From the NCBI GenBank assembly GCA_947625715.1, contig CANQPR010000010.1:1-21206 (forward strand): a stretch of DNA of 21,206 nucleotides, written 5' to 3'. This document shows, in pieces, positions 1 to 6,813 of this stretch. Within the stretch, counting starts at the first letter, position 1, and every line of letters starts with the position of its first letter. The position numbers and the translations under genes were made by a program. The notes beneath the pieces were generated by a model that saw only the letters and a list, made by a program, of their open reading frames with translations, searched no databases and was not told the origin of the DNA. This DNA comes from an uncultured Bacilli bacterium. GTDB taxonomy: Bacteria > Bacillota_I > Bacilli_A > RF39 > UBA660.

Positions 1-333
1 GATAATTCTATTGATTTTGAATTTCCAGAAAAAGAAGAATTAAAATTTAAGATAAAAGACTTTTTAGATAAAAATGTCGCAGAAAAATACTATTTAACTA
101 ATGATAAATATAAAATAGTGGATAATAAAATAATGTTTTTAAATAAAAATAATCCTGAAATCAAGTATGTTATTGATATAAATCGTTATTTTGTTGGTGG
201 AATATGTGGTGAAGATTTACATACTACTTATCATCAATCAGCTAGATTATATTCAGATAATGGAAACATAGGTACTTTAACCGCCAATAACACATCTTAT
301 AATTGTAAAATAGTAGTTGGAGAGGAGGGATAA
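1..333 (+). CDS. C5-cytosine DNA methyltransferase, partial, upstream half of a split gene
   Basis: The reading frame is open from base 1, so the gene starts outside the window. The visible 110 residues look like the target-recognition region and the stretch before motif IX of a DNA (cytosine-5) methyltransferase: KDFL..NVAEKYYLT, then GGICGEDLHTTYHQSARLYS and GTLTANN. These enzymes transfer a methyl group from S-adenosylmethionine to C5 of cytosine in a recognition sequence. Catalytic motifs I-VI would lie upstream and cannot be seen. The frame ends at TAA 331-333, just where motif IX is expected, and motifs IX-X follow in the same frame at 334-504. The break is therefore a single in-frame stop, either a nonsense mutation or a true two-subunit enzyme. 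The family call is from recognition of motif style, not a search. Confidence 0.72.
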   Translation, partial: DNSIDFEFPEKEELKFKIKDFLDKNVAEKYYLTNDKYKIVDNKIMFLNKNNPEIKYVIDINRYFVGGICGEDLHTTYHQSARLYSDNGNIGTLTANNTSYNCKIVVGEEG

Positions 334-504
334 ATGCGAATAAGAAGAATAACAGCAAAAGAAGCATGGAGATTAATGGGTTTTTCAGATGATGATTATG
401 AAAAGGTAAGTAAAGTTTGCCCTGAAACCTCATTGTATCATCAAGCAGGTAATTCAATAGTTGTTAATGTTATACAAGGTATTTTAAAAAACATTTTGAA
501 ATGA
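334..504 (+). CDS. C5-cytosine DNA methyltransferase, C-terminal fragment or small subunit (motifs IX-X)
   Basis: A 56-residue frame directly follows the TAA of the upstream half, in the same frame. It holds the conserved end of C5 methyltransferases: IRRITAKEAWRLMGF (motif IX, usually RxLTxxExxRLxGF) and QAGNSIVVNV (motif X, which folds back to help form the AdoMet site). An AGGAGG sequence at 323-328, coded in the end of the upstream half, lies 5 bases before this ATG, so separate translation by re-initiation is plausible. Two-chain C5 methyltransferases such as M.AquI are known, but the exact cut point here has not been compared. The gene ends with TGA 502-504 and is followed by a strong hairpin terminator. 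It could instead be the remnant of a gene inactivated by a nonsense mutation. Confidence 0.75.
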   Translation: MRIRRITAKEAWRLMGFSDDDYEKVSKVCPETSLYHQAGNSIVVNVIQGILKNILK

Positions 505-523
505 TAAAATATAATAAAAATTT

Positions 524-567
524 AAAACAGTATGAATAAATTTTTCATTATTCATACTGTTTTTTTA
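524..567. terminator. bidirectional hairpin terminator
   Basis: A 13-bp perfect stem (527-539 with 548-560) is flanked by A's on the left and a T-run on the right. It can terminate both the methyltransferase transcript (+) and the small minus-strand gene that stops at 565. Confidence 0.85.
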
Positions 568-699
568 TTTGCCTTCGACTTGTAATATACCATTTTTGTT
601 GGTAATAATAATACAATGTGGATTGTTTTCACTAGCATGTATTTCTAATACTTCATCTTCTTTAACAACAATGACAATTCGTTTAGTTTTCTTGTTCAT
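565..699 (-). CDS. small unknown protein, 44 aa
   Basis: The frame reads MNKKTKRIVIVVKEDEVLEI at the start and ends GILQVEGK. It has a clear Shine-Dalgarno (GAAAGGAG, about 6 bases before the ATG) and ends at the bidirectional terminator. A TATAAT -10 box on the same strand lies at 748-753. The protein looks like one small beta-rich domain with one Cys (residue 29) and no membrane segment. I recognise no family. It lies 83 bases downstream of the XRE regulator on the same strand, so it may be co-transcribed with it or use its own promoter. The good ribosome site, promoter and terminator make it a credible real gene. Confidence 0.6.
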   Translation of the reverse strand: MNKKTKRIVIVVKEDEVLEIHASENNPHCIIITNKNGILQVEGK

Positions 700-747
700 A
701 AAAAATCTCCTTTCTTTTTATTTTTAAAACTTTAGATAATTTAAAAT

Positions 748-753
748 ATTATA
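748..753 (-). promoter_or_regulatory. -10 box for the 44-aa gene
   Basis: TATAAT read on the minus strand, about 49 bases before the start at 699. The -35 region is T-rich and not well matched. Confidence 0.4.
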
Positions 754-782
754 CAACATATAATCAATAATAAAAATAGACT

Positions 783-1502
783 TTAATTGATACCTCTATG
801 ATAATCGAGTAAAATATTAAAAATTACATCAATAATATCATGTTCTGAATAATTAGGATATTTTTTTCTTATTAGACAATAAACATAATTTAATGATGGT
901 AAGGTTTCATTTTTATTTTTCAAAACTAATAATAATGATTTAATTTGTTGTAAACATTCACTTATTAACTGTCCATCAATTCCTTTATCATTAAATGTTC
1001 TAAAAACAATAGATAATCCATGAATCTCTTTAATAGTTAGTTTGTTAGAAATTTCATATAATAAATATTTAAACATTTGATCCATAGCTCTTTCAACTTC
1101 ACTTTCTTCTACATAAGATGTAAAAATTTTAGAGTAACTATCTATTGATATATTTTTACCATTATCAACTATCTGTATCAGTAATTTATAAATTTTATTT
1201 AATTTATAGTCGAGTTTATAAATGTTTTTCCCTTTTTGTAATTCGGTCTCTCTTAACTTATTAATTCTTTCTATTTCCTTTTTAAAAAGCTTATTTTGAT
1301 TGTAATCAATCGGAAATAGATCATCTAAACCGAGATTAAATAAACGAGCTATTTTAATGCCATCTTCTAATGTAGCTTCTGCTTTCCCTGAAATTATGTC
1401 TTTAGCATATTCTTCTGATTTGTTTAAGCCTTCAGCAATATAGTCATAAGATAGATTAAAATCTTTCATAAAGGTTTTAACCATTTTTAATGCAACTTTC
1501 AT
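783..1502 (-). CDS. XRE-family helix-turn-helix regulator with long C-terminal domain
   Basis: A 239-residue protein. Residues 1-65 look like a Cro/C1-type helix-turn-helix (LSYDYIAEGLNKSEEYAKDIISGKAEATLEDGIKIA, split by helix boundaries), ending in the typical LFNLGLDDLFP. The remaining ~170 residues are predicted helical, with no recognised domain, and may serve for dimerisation or sensing. I chose ATG at 1502 over an in-frame GTG at 1511 because GGAAGGTGG lies right before it, overlapping the GTG. It is divergent from the tandem-HTH gene at 1614; its -10 (1535-1540) and -35-like GTCGAA (1559-1564, plus-strand reading) flank a 9-bp palindrome, so self-control is likely. It may be a phage-like or mobile-element repressor, but no integrase is seen nearby. 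Confidence 0.75.
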   Translation of the reverse strand: MKVALKMVKTFMKDFNLSYDYIAEGLNKSEEYAKDIISGKAEATLEDGIKIARLFNLGLDDLFPIDYNQNKLFKKEIERINKLRETELQKGKNIYKLDYKLNKIYKLLIQIVDNGKNISIDSYSKIFTSYVEESEVERAMDQMFKYLLYEISNKLTIKEIHGLSIVFRTFNDKGIDGQLISECLQQIKSLLLVLKNKNETLPSLNYVYCLIRKKYPNYSEHDIIDVIFNILLDYHRGIN

Positions 1503-1536
1503 TTTTCCCACCTTCCATTTCTTTTAATAAAACTAT

Positions 1537-1558
1537 TATATCATTTTTTAATGATATA
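1537..1558. promoter_or_regulatory. palindromic operator over the divergent regulator promoter
   Basis: Arms TATATCATT (1537-1545) and AATGATATA (1550-1558) are a perfect 9-bp inverted repeat with a 4-T centre. The site overlaps the minus-strand extended -10 (TGATATAAT) and the spacer up to the -35-like TTCGAC. Binding of either neighbouring HTH protein here would block transcription. The role is inferred from position. Confidence 0.55.
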
Positions 1559-1613
1559 GTCGAACTTTATCCGTTAAAATCGAATTTAATGGGAAAATTA
1601 TGGTGGTGATACT

Positions 1614-2063
1614 ATGAGGGAGAATAATTTAAAATATTGTAGAGAAGAAATCGGAATGACACAAACTGAACTAGGCAGGGTTCTTGGTAATTCTAAATCA
1701 ACTGTATCTGGATGGGAAAATAACTATGATGATATGCCATTTAAAAAGATTATAGCTTTTTGTAATTTATATAATTATTCTATTGATTTTGTTATGGGTA
1801 TAATCAGGTATAATATTGAATATGGTAAAGTGACAATAAATAAAAAGGCAATAGGTAATAATTTAAAGAAATTACGCAAGAAATTAAATAAAACTCAATC
1901 AATGTTAGCTGAAGATATTGGTATTCCACAAACCACATATAGTGATTATGAAAGAGGTAAAATTTTGATAAGTACAATTGTTGTATATAAATTACATGAA
2001 AAATATAATATATCTATTGATTGGCTATGTGGAAGAACAACCAATATGTATATATCTAAATAA
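1614..2063 (+). CDS. tandem XRE helix-turn-helix regulator (two HTH domains)
   Basis: 149 residues form two complete Cro/C1-type HTH domains in series. The first is residues 1-62 (MTQTELGRVLGNSKSTVSGWE, with CNLYNYSIDFVMG as the last helix). The second is about 72-140 (LNKTQSMLAEDIGIPQTTYS then YERG, ending KYNISIDWLCGRT). A single chain with two such domains may contact a double operator without dimerising, or may dimerise over a longer site. A GGTGGTGAT sequence at 1602-1610 is the ribosome site. The gene is divergent from an XRE regulator and is followed by a hairpin terminator, so it forms its own transcript. Direct repeats at 2118-2147 upstream of the next operon are possible targets, but this is a guess. 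Confidence 0.82.
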   Translation: MRENNLKYCREEIGMTQTELGRVLGNSKSTVSGWENNYDDMPFKKIIAFCNLYNYSIDFVMGIIRYNIEYGKVTINKKAIGNNLKKLRKKLNKTQSMLAEDIGIPQTTYSDYERGKILISTIVVYKLHEKYNISIDWLCGRTTNMYISK

Positions 2064-2070
2064 GGATTAA

Positions 2071-2106
2071 AAAAATTAAAGAATCAACTTTCTTTAATTT
2101 TTTTTG
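2071..2106 (+). terminator. hairpin terminator after tandem-HTH gene
   Basis: AATTAAAGAA pairs with TTCTTTAATT around a short loop and is followed by a T-run. Eight or more bases lie between the stop at 2063 and the stem. Confidence 0.75.
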
Positions 2107-2117
2107 AAATGGTTTCA

Positions 2118-2147
2118 TTTTTTGGTGAAAATTTAAAGTTTTTGGTG
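2118..2147 (+). repeat. two direct repeats TTTTTGGTG, about 20 bp apart
   Basis: TTTTTGGTG occurs at 2119-2127 and 2139-2147, two helical turns apart, just upstream of the TTGACA at 2159. The arrangement resembles an operator read by two DNA-binding units on one face. No binder is proven. Confidence 0.4.
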
Positions 2148-2158
2148 TTTTACTTTGC

Positions 2159-2213
2159 TTGACACATGTCTTATATAGCAATACTTTAATTTAAAATAAT
2201 ACTTTGGTATAAT
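2159..2213 (+). promoter_or_regulatory. promoter region of the 2245-8129 operon
   Basis: A consensus TTGACA lies at 2159-2164, with TACTTT 17 bases on at 2182-2187. A perfect TATAAT lies further on at 2208-2213 but without a good -35. ATACTTT is repeated at 2181-2187 and 2199-2205. Which -10 is used cannot be decided from sequence. Confidence 0.5.
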
Positions 2214-2244
2214 TATTATAATAACTCGTGAGGGGGAAAGTAAT

Positions 2245-2875
2245 ATGAAAACAGTTTATCTATTAAGACATTCTGAACCTTTAAAACCTGAAATGGTTTA
2301 TAATGAAGATACTTTACAATTACAAGATGAAAAATATCCATTAACAATAAATGGAGAAGGAATTGCTAAAAAAGCAAGTCAGAATAAAGAACTACATAAC
2401 TTAAATACGGTTTATTCTTCTAATTATACTAGAGCAATGGCGACAGCTAAATATATAGCTTTAGAAAATAACACTAATGTAAAAGTCATTTCTGATTTTC
2501 ATGAAAGAATAATGGGTATAAATTCTTGGGATGATACCATCTAATTATAATCTAAAACAATTTGAAGATATTGATTATAAAATTGGTTTTGGTGAAAGTA
2601 TAAAAGAAGTAAAAACAAGAATGTATAAGGCTCTTATGAAAGTTTTAAAGACTGATGCTGAAAGAATTGCTATTGTGTCGCATGCTACTGCTATAACAGC
2701 CTTATTACTTACTTGGTGTGGTGTTGATTTCAATAATTATTCTATAAAATTTAATGGAAAAGAATTTTTTGATGGACAATGGGGTTATTGTCAAACTTTT
2801 AAATTAGAATTTAATGAAAATAACGATTTAATTAGTATTGAAGATATTTCTGCTTTTGGTGATAATGATGAATAA
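2245..2875 (+). pseudogene. histidine phosphatase (phosphoglycerate mutase-like), frameshifted
   Basis: Two overlapping frames make one histidine-phosphatase-superfamily protein. The first (2245-2544) begins MKTVYLLRHSEP, where RH is the phospho-accepting motif, then shows SSNYTRAMATA and FHER, the usual downstream acid region. It runs off frame at about 2535 and stops at 2544. The second frame (2531-2875) continues SNYNLKQFEDIDYKIGFGES and contains IAIVSHATAI, the second catalytic histidine. Relatives usually have WDDLP at the joint; here the bases fit the loss of two nucleotides. All catalytic parts are present but on separate frames, so it is a fresh pseudogene, a sequencing error or, less likely, programmed frameshifting. 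No slippery homopolymer is seen at the joint. It is the first gene of the operon, with a GAGGGGGAAAG ribosome site. Confidence 0.78.
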
Positions 2876-3605
2876 AAAGTTATTCTATTTTTCTCACAAA
2901 ATAAAATTGTGTGGAATTTTAAATAAAGTTAATGACAATAAAGAATTGGTTATAATTTGTCATGCAAGAACCAGTAGTAAAGATTCTAGGCCAACAACAT
3001 TACTCGCTGAGGCACTATCTAAAAATAATATTAATAATTTTAGATTTGATTTTATTGCTTGTGGCGAATCACAAGGGAATATATGTGATTATTCAGTAAC
3101 AAATATGGTTGATAATTTAAATGATACCCTTAAAGAAATGAAAAATAATTATGGCTTTCAAACTTTTATATTAATCGGATGTAGTATGGGAGCTAGAATT
3201 GTTTCTTTAGCCAATTATAATCAATTTAATATTAAAAAAATTGTTTTATGGTATGGAGCATTAGATTATTTTAGGAAAATATTTAATAGGCCATCAACAA
3301 AAGAAAAAATAGCTAAAAAGCAAGGATACTATGAAATAGAAAAAGGAGTTAGATTAAGTTATAACTATTTTGTTGATGAGAGAAAATATTTTGCCTATAA
3401 AAATTTATATAAATGGAATGTTCCAAAATTATTTATTCATGGCACTAATGATCCTTATGTGAATTATAAGTCATCAGTAAAAGTTTCTAAAAAATGTAAA
3501 AATTCTAAACTGATATTAGTTAAAGATGGGGATCATGGGTTTCATAATGAAGATGATATGAAACTGGCACTTCAAGAAACTATTAATTTTATACAAATTG
3601 ATTAA
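2865..3605 (+). CDS. alpha/beta hydrolase (serine esterase/acylaminopeptidase-like)
   Basis: A 246-residue protein without signal peptide. The alpha/beta-hydrolase landmarks are in order: the oxyanion strand IICHARTSSKDS (about 30-41), the nucleophile elbow GCSMG with Ser107, a late Asp in HGTNDPY (Asp196) and a His in DGDHGF (His224). This supports a cytoplasmic Ser-Asp-His hydrolase of ester, thioester or peptide bonds; the substrate is unknown. HAR replaces the commoner HGF/HGG at the oxyanion loop. The start overlaps the end of the previous gene (ATGATG at 2865-2870, preceded by TTGGTGAT), so translation is probably coupled. The in-frame TTG upstream at 2838 lacks a ribosome site. Confidence 0.8.
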   Translation: MMNKKLFYFSHKIKLCGILNKVNDNKELVIICHARTSSKDSRPTTLLAEALSKNNINNFRFDFIACGESQGNICDYSVTNMVDNLNDTLKEMKNNYGFQTFILIGCSMGARIVSLANYNQFNIKKIVLWYGALDYFRKIFNRPSTKEKIAKKQGYYEIEKGVRLSYNYFVDERKYFAYKNLYKWNVPKLFIHGTNDPYVNYKSSVKVSKKCKNSKLILVKDGDHGFHNEDDMKLALQETINFIQID

Positions 3606-3627
3606 TGATTATAGAAGGAGAAAAGGT

Positions 3628-4731
3628 ATGCAAAACAAAAAATTTTTAAAGGTAATGTTTGGGACAACATCTGGTGCAAATAGTAATGTTAAGTATAAAT
3701 TAAATAATGTAACTATTGCTGATGTTTGGAATCCACAAGCTGAAAATCCAACAGATATGGGAGGATTTAATTTTTCTACTGAGGATAAAATTTTAAGATG
3801 GTTAGTTCGTGGAGATACTATTTATGATGTAGAAATACCAGAAGATGCTGAAATAATTGATTGTCCTAATGAATCAGCACCTCATGGAGTGTTTAGAGCA
3901 AATAAAATAATTATATCTAATCCAAGACCAGTGACCGATGAACTTGCCATGAATTTTTATTTAAAATCAGATTTACCAGAAAAATCATATTATAAATCAT
4001 TAGCAGGATGTGCTATAAGAGGTTATAAAAATACTTGCCTCCAAATAATCAAAGATAAAGTAAATCAAAGTAATATAGATTTAGTATTAAGTGAATGGAA
4101 TGATTTTCATAGACCCGGTCATTGTAATGAAAATGGTAATATAGATGTGGATAATGAAATGATGAAATATCTAAATGAAATAAAATCAGATTTGTTAATA
4201 AGTAGATTTGTTGATAAAGATCCATTTATAAAAGATTTAACTGATGATAAAGTAATAAATATAACAGGTGAATCTGGTAGTGGTAAATCTTATTTTACTA
4301 AAAAATATATAAACGATGACAATTATATTGTTATTGATACTGACGTAGTATTTGGAAATGGAAAGTTTGACAATAAAGAAAATTTAGAAATCAGAGAGCT
4401 ATTTAAAAATAAAGATAAAAATGCTTTGATTACTGATTTTGATAATTGTTATTTAGAAATATTAAATTATTTTAAAGATACTGATAAGACTATTGTTATT
4501 GATTCAGCTCAATATAGAAATATAAAAGATCCATCTATTTTAAAAGGGCAAATTATTGTTATGAGAACAAGCATAGAAACTTGCTATGATAGATGTATAA
4601 AAAGATGGAAAGAAAACAACAAAAATTATACTAAAGAAGAATATGAAAAATATGCTAATAAAAAAAGTAAAATGTTTGAGTGGTATAAAAGTCTTAATGA
4701 TTTTTTAGAAGTCATAGATCAAATGGAGTAA
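3628..4731 (+). CDS. two-domain protein: unknown N-terminal domain plus P-loop kinase-like domain
   Basis: 367 residues. The C-terminal part carries a Walker A loop GESGSGKS (214-221), followed by IVIDTDVVFGN, TIVIDSAQYR and then VMRTSIETCYDRCIKRWKEN, an arrangement like small-molecule or nucleotide kinases whose Arg-rich lid follows the last strand. The N-terminal ~200 residues (MFGTTSGAN, RWLVRGDTIYDVEIPEDAE, ESAPHGVFRANKIII) form a separate compact domain that I recognise only as recurring in Bacillota and phage-like proteins; its function is unknown to me. The start is the ATG after AGAAGGAG at 3612-3619. It lies 22 bases after the hydrolase gene, in the same operon. It may modify a small metabolite, nucleotide or RNA end; this is inference. 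Confidence 0.65.
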   Translation: MQNKKFLKVMFGTTSGANSNVKYKLNNVTIADVWNPQAENPTDMGGFNFSTEDKILRWLVRGDTIYDVEIPEDAEIIDCPNESAPHGVFRANKIIISNPRPVTDELAMNFYLKSDLPEKSYYKSLAGCAIRGYKNTCLQIIKDKVNQSNIDLVLSEWNDFHRPGHCNENGNIDVDNEMMKYLNEIKSDLLISRFVDKDPFIKDLTDDKVINITGESGSGKSYFTKKYINDDNYIVIDTDVVFGNGKFDNKENLEIRELFKNKDKNALITDFDNCYLEILNYFKDTDKTIVIDSAQYRNIKDPSILKGQIIVMRTSIETCYDRCIKRWKENNKNYTKEEYEKYANKKSKMFEWYKSLNDFLEVIDQME

Positions 4732-4733
4732 AT

Positions 4734-5909
4734 ATGGAAAAACAAAAGTATATAAAACTATTAGATGAATTGATATTGATTCTTGAAAACAAGCATTTAG
4801 ATTTTTATTTTCAAAAAAGTAAAGAAGAAATAGAAAAATTAAAGAAAGATATTTTAAATCAATATCCATTAGAAGATGATTATGATTTTTATTATTTAGC
4901 TAATTATTTGATAAAACACATAGTTGGTAATTATGATGAACATACTTCACTTCAAATAAATCAAAATTTACAAGAAGAACTACCTTTAGAAATAAAAATC
5001 TTTAATAATGAAGTATATGTAATTAACTGTCCTACGAGTATAAATGATTTAAAATTCCATAAATTGACTGCCATAAATGGAATAAACATTTCACAAATTC
5101 TTAGTGAGATAGAAGAAATTACCAATTACTCTACTAAAGGTTGGTTAGAAGTAATGTGTGAAGATTATCTTATGTCAGGTGGCAAGATTAGAGCATTACC
5201 TTCAATAAAAAATAACAATGATTTAATATTTACGATAGGTGATAAAGATATAAATATTACAGCTATGAATGATAAAATTAAAAGAGAATATTTAATAGAT
5301 AAAAATATGACTTATGAATTAGTTGATAATGTAATAAAAATAAATTACCACCAATGTTATGAAATAAAAGAAGGTCAAATGGAAACATTGATAAATGATT
5401 TAAAAAATATAGCAAGTCAAAATAATATATCAAAATATATTGTAGATCTTCGTGGTAATACTGGCGGTAGTTCTGCAATAATTAAACCGCTTATTGATTT
5501 TTTAAAGGGTAATGAAATAATAACTTTAACTGATAAATATATCTTTTCAAGTGGGCTTATGGCTTGTAAAAGTTTAAAAGATATAGGTAGTAAATTTATA
5601 GGAGATAATGTTGGAAGTCAGTATAACGAATTTGGTGATTCTAAAATGTGTACATTAGATGATTTTATTATTGAATATTCACATAAATATTTCTATTATG
5701 ATGATACAGATAATAAAATTCATTCAATTTCTGATAAAAAAGAATTTGAAAAATTTAAGAGTGATAAAAGTAATGAAAAATTTTTTCATAAACATTATTT
5801 TCAAATTGATAATATTATTACCCCATCATTAGATGATTATATATTGAAAAAAGATCCTATTTTTGAATGTGCAAAGAGTAATATTGTAAGCAATTATAAG
5901 AAAATATAA
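4734..5909 (+). CDS. S41-family-like peptidase (C-terminal processing/tricorn type)
   Basis: 391 residues. The C-terminal half has the S41 core: YIVDLRGNTGGSSAI with Asp238 and the GNTGG loop, then YIFSSGLMA with the presumed nucleophile serine (Ser272 or Ser273), followed by IGSKFIGDNVGS. The N-terminal ~180 residues are helical at first (1-75), then a beta-rich part that may replace the usual PDZ domain. No signal peptide or membrane segment is seen, so it would act in the cytoplasm, unlike most S41 peptidases. The second catalytic residue (Lys or other) is not evident to me. It begins 2 bases after the previous stop, with GGAGTAAATATG as ribosome site and start, a pattern shared by the next three genes. 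Confidence 0.7.
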   Translation: MEKQKYIKLLDELILILENKHLDFYFQKSKEEIEKLKKDILNQYPLEDDYDFYYLANYLIKHIVGNYDEHTSLQINQNLQEELPLEIKIFNNEVYVINCPTSINDLKFHKLTAINGINISQILSEIEEITNYSTKGWLEVMCEDYLMSGGKIRALPSIKNNNDLIFTIGDKDINITAMNDKIKREYLIDKNMTYELVDNVIKINYHQCYEIKEGQMETLINDLKNIASQNNISKYIVDLRGNTGGSSAIIKPLIDFLKGNEIITLTDKYIFSSGLMACKSLKDIGSKFIGDNVGSQYNEFGDSKMCTLDDFIIEYSHKYFYYDDTDNKIHSISDKKEFEKFKSDKSNEKFFHKHYFQIDNIITPSLDDYILKKDPIFECAKSNIVSNYKKI

Positions 5910-5974
5910 AAGAAATTTTTAAAGATTAAAATACTATTAATAAAAAATTAATAACAAATAGACAAGGAGTAAAT

Positions 5975-6805
5975 ATGGAAAAGAAAGATTATATAAAAGA
6001 AACCAAAAAAAGATTAAAAGGAAATTCAAAAGAAATATTTTTAAAGCAAATTGAAACCTATTATAATTTAAAAGAAAATTATAAACCCAAAAAACATAGC
6101 TACAAAATAGGTGATGAAGTTTATTTAAAAAAGGGTACACTACTTCATGGAACTTATAAAAATTTAGAAGGTTTAGAAATAATAGTTAAAGATGGTCTTT
6201 TATCAAGTTGGTTTATTGATGGTAGAAATGCTAAATATCCAAGTAGTGTTGGCGTATGGAATTTACAAAAGGATTATTATTTAAAAGACTATATTGATTT
6301 TTATAGTGGTGGCACTATAAGTATAAAAGGAGAAAATGATTATGAAGAAGTTAAAGTAATACCATTAAGTGAAATGCCAACTTTAATGGACACTCTTCAT
6401 AAAGATAAAAATTGTTATAGATGGTATATAGAACAGACAAAAGAAGCAAGATTTATGCCTTCATATATCCAAGATACAGTTCAAATAGGTATCATATTTA
6501 ATGGTGATACTGATATAGTAAAAGGTGATATTTTGTCTTTAGAAATAAATGCTAAAGATGTGAAACCTTTTGTTAATAATAATACATGGTATTCTTATAA
6601 AAATTTTATTCGTGATAGACAAAATAAAAATGCTTTCTTCACTGATAGAGAAAGTGCTATCCTATTTGGCTTGCCAGCTACCTTAATCGAAGGAATACTT
6701 GTAGGAAGAAATTATGAAAAAGACAAAGAAAAGTTAGATAAAATAAAAGAACTTTTACCAAATGCTTATATATGCAATTTAGATGGAAAAGTAATAGTAG
6801 AATAG
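5975..6805 (+). CDS. unknown protein, possibly ADP-ribosyltransferase-like, copy 1 of a tandem pair
   Basis: 276 residues, about 70 percent identical by eye to the next gene. Residues 1-45 are a helical, basic lead. A KGTLLHGTYKNLEGLEII segment follows (His58-Gly59-Thr60), then IVKDGLLSSWF, YPSSVGVWNL and, near the end, FFTDRESAILFGLP and IEGILVGRNYEKD. An HGT followed by ...LxxIxxxGL is the opening motif of KptA/PARP-like ADP-ribosyltransferases, and the ESA segment (Glu226) could supply the late glutamate. That makes an NAD-using transferase possible but unproven. No membrane segment. Co-directional with its duplicate and a Nudix hydrolase, a family that includes ADP-ribose cleaving enzymes. 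The 65-base gap before it holds no clear promoter. Confidence 0.6.
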   Translation: MEKKDYIKETKKRLKGNSKEIFLKQIETYYNLKENYKPKKHSYKIGDEVYLKKGTLLHGTYKNLEGLEIIVKDGLLSSWFIDGRNAKYPSSVGVWNLQKDYYLKDYIDFYSGGTISIKGENDYEEVKVIPLSEMPTLMDTLHKDKNCYRWYIEQTKEARFMPSYIQDTVQIGIIFNGDTDIVKGDILSLEINAKDVKPFVNNNTWYSYKNFIRDRQNKNAFFTDRESAILFGLPATLIEGILVGRNYEKDKEKLDKIKELLPNAYICNLDGKVIVE

Positions 6806-6811
6806 GAGTAA
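6752..6811 (+). repeat. 60-bp perfect direct repeat, copy 1
   Basis: The end of the first paralogue, including the stop codon and the ribosome site of the next gene, is identical base for base to 7588-7647. The repeat ends just before the start codon. Confidence 0.9.
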
Positions 6812-6813
6812 GT

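Noticed and set aside
242..457. Minus-strand frame of 71 codons over the methyltransferase end
   Set aside because: Antisense to a clear coding region on the plus strand; low-complexity Leu/Phe-rich product and no ribosome site.
783..2063. Toxin-antitoxin pair formed by the two HTH genes
   Set aside because: Both are DNA-binding proteins in divergent orientation; neither carries a toxin-like domain, and a regulator pair is the simpler reading.
5278..6140. Minus-strand frames at 5278-5478 and 5937-6140
   Set aside because: Phe/Leu/Tyr-rich products typical of the reverse of AT-rich coding DNA, with convincing plus-strand genes on top.
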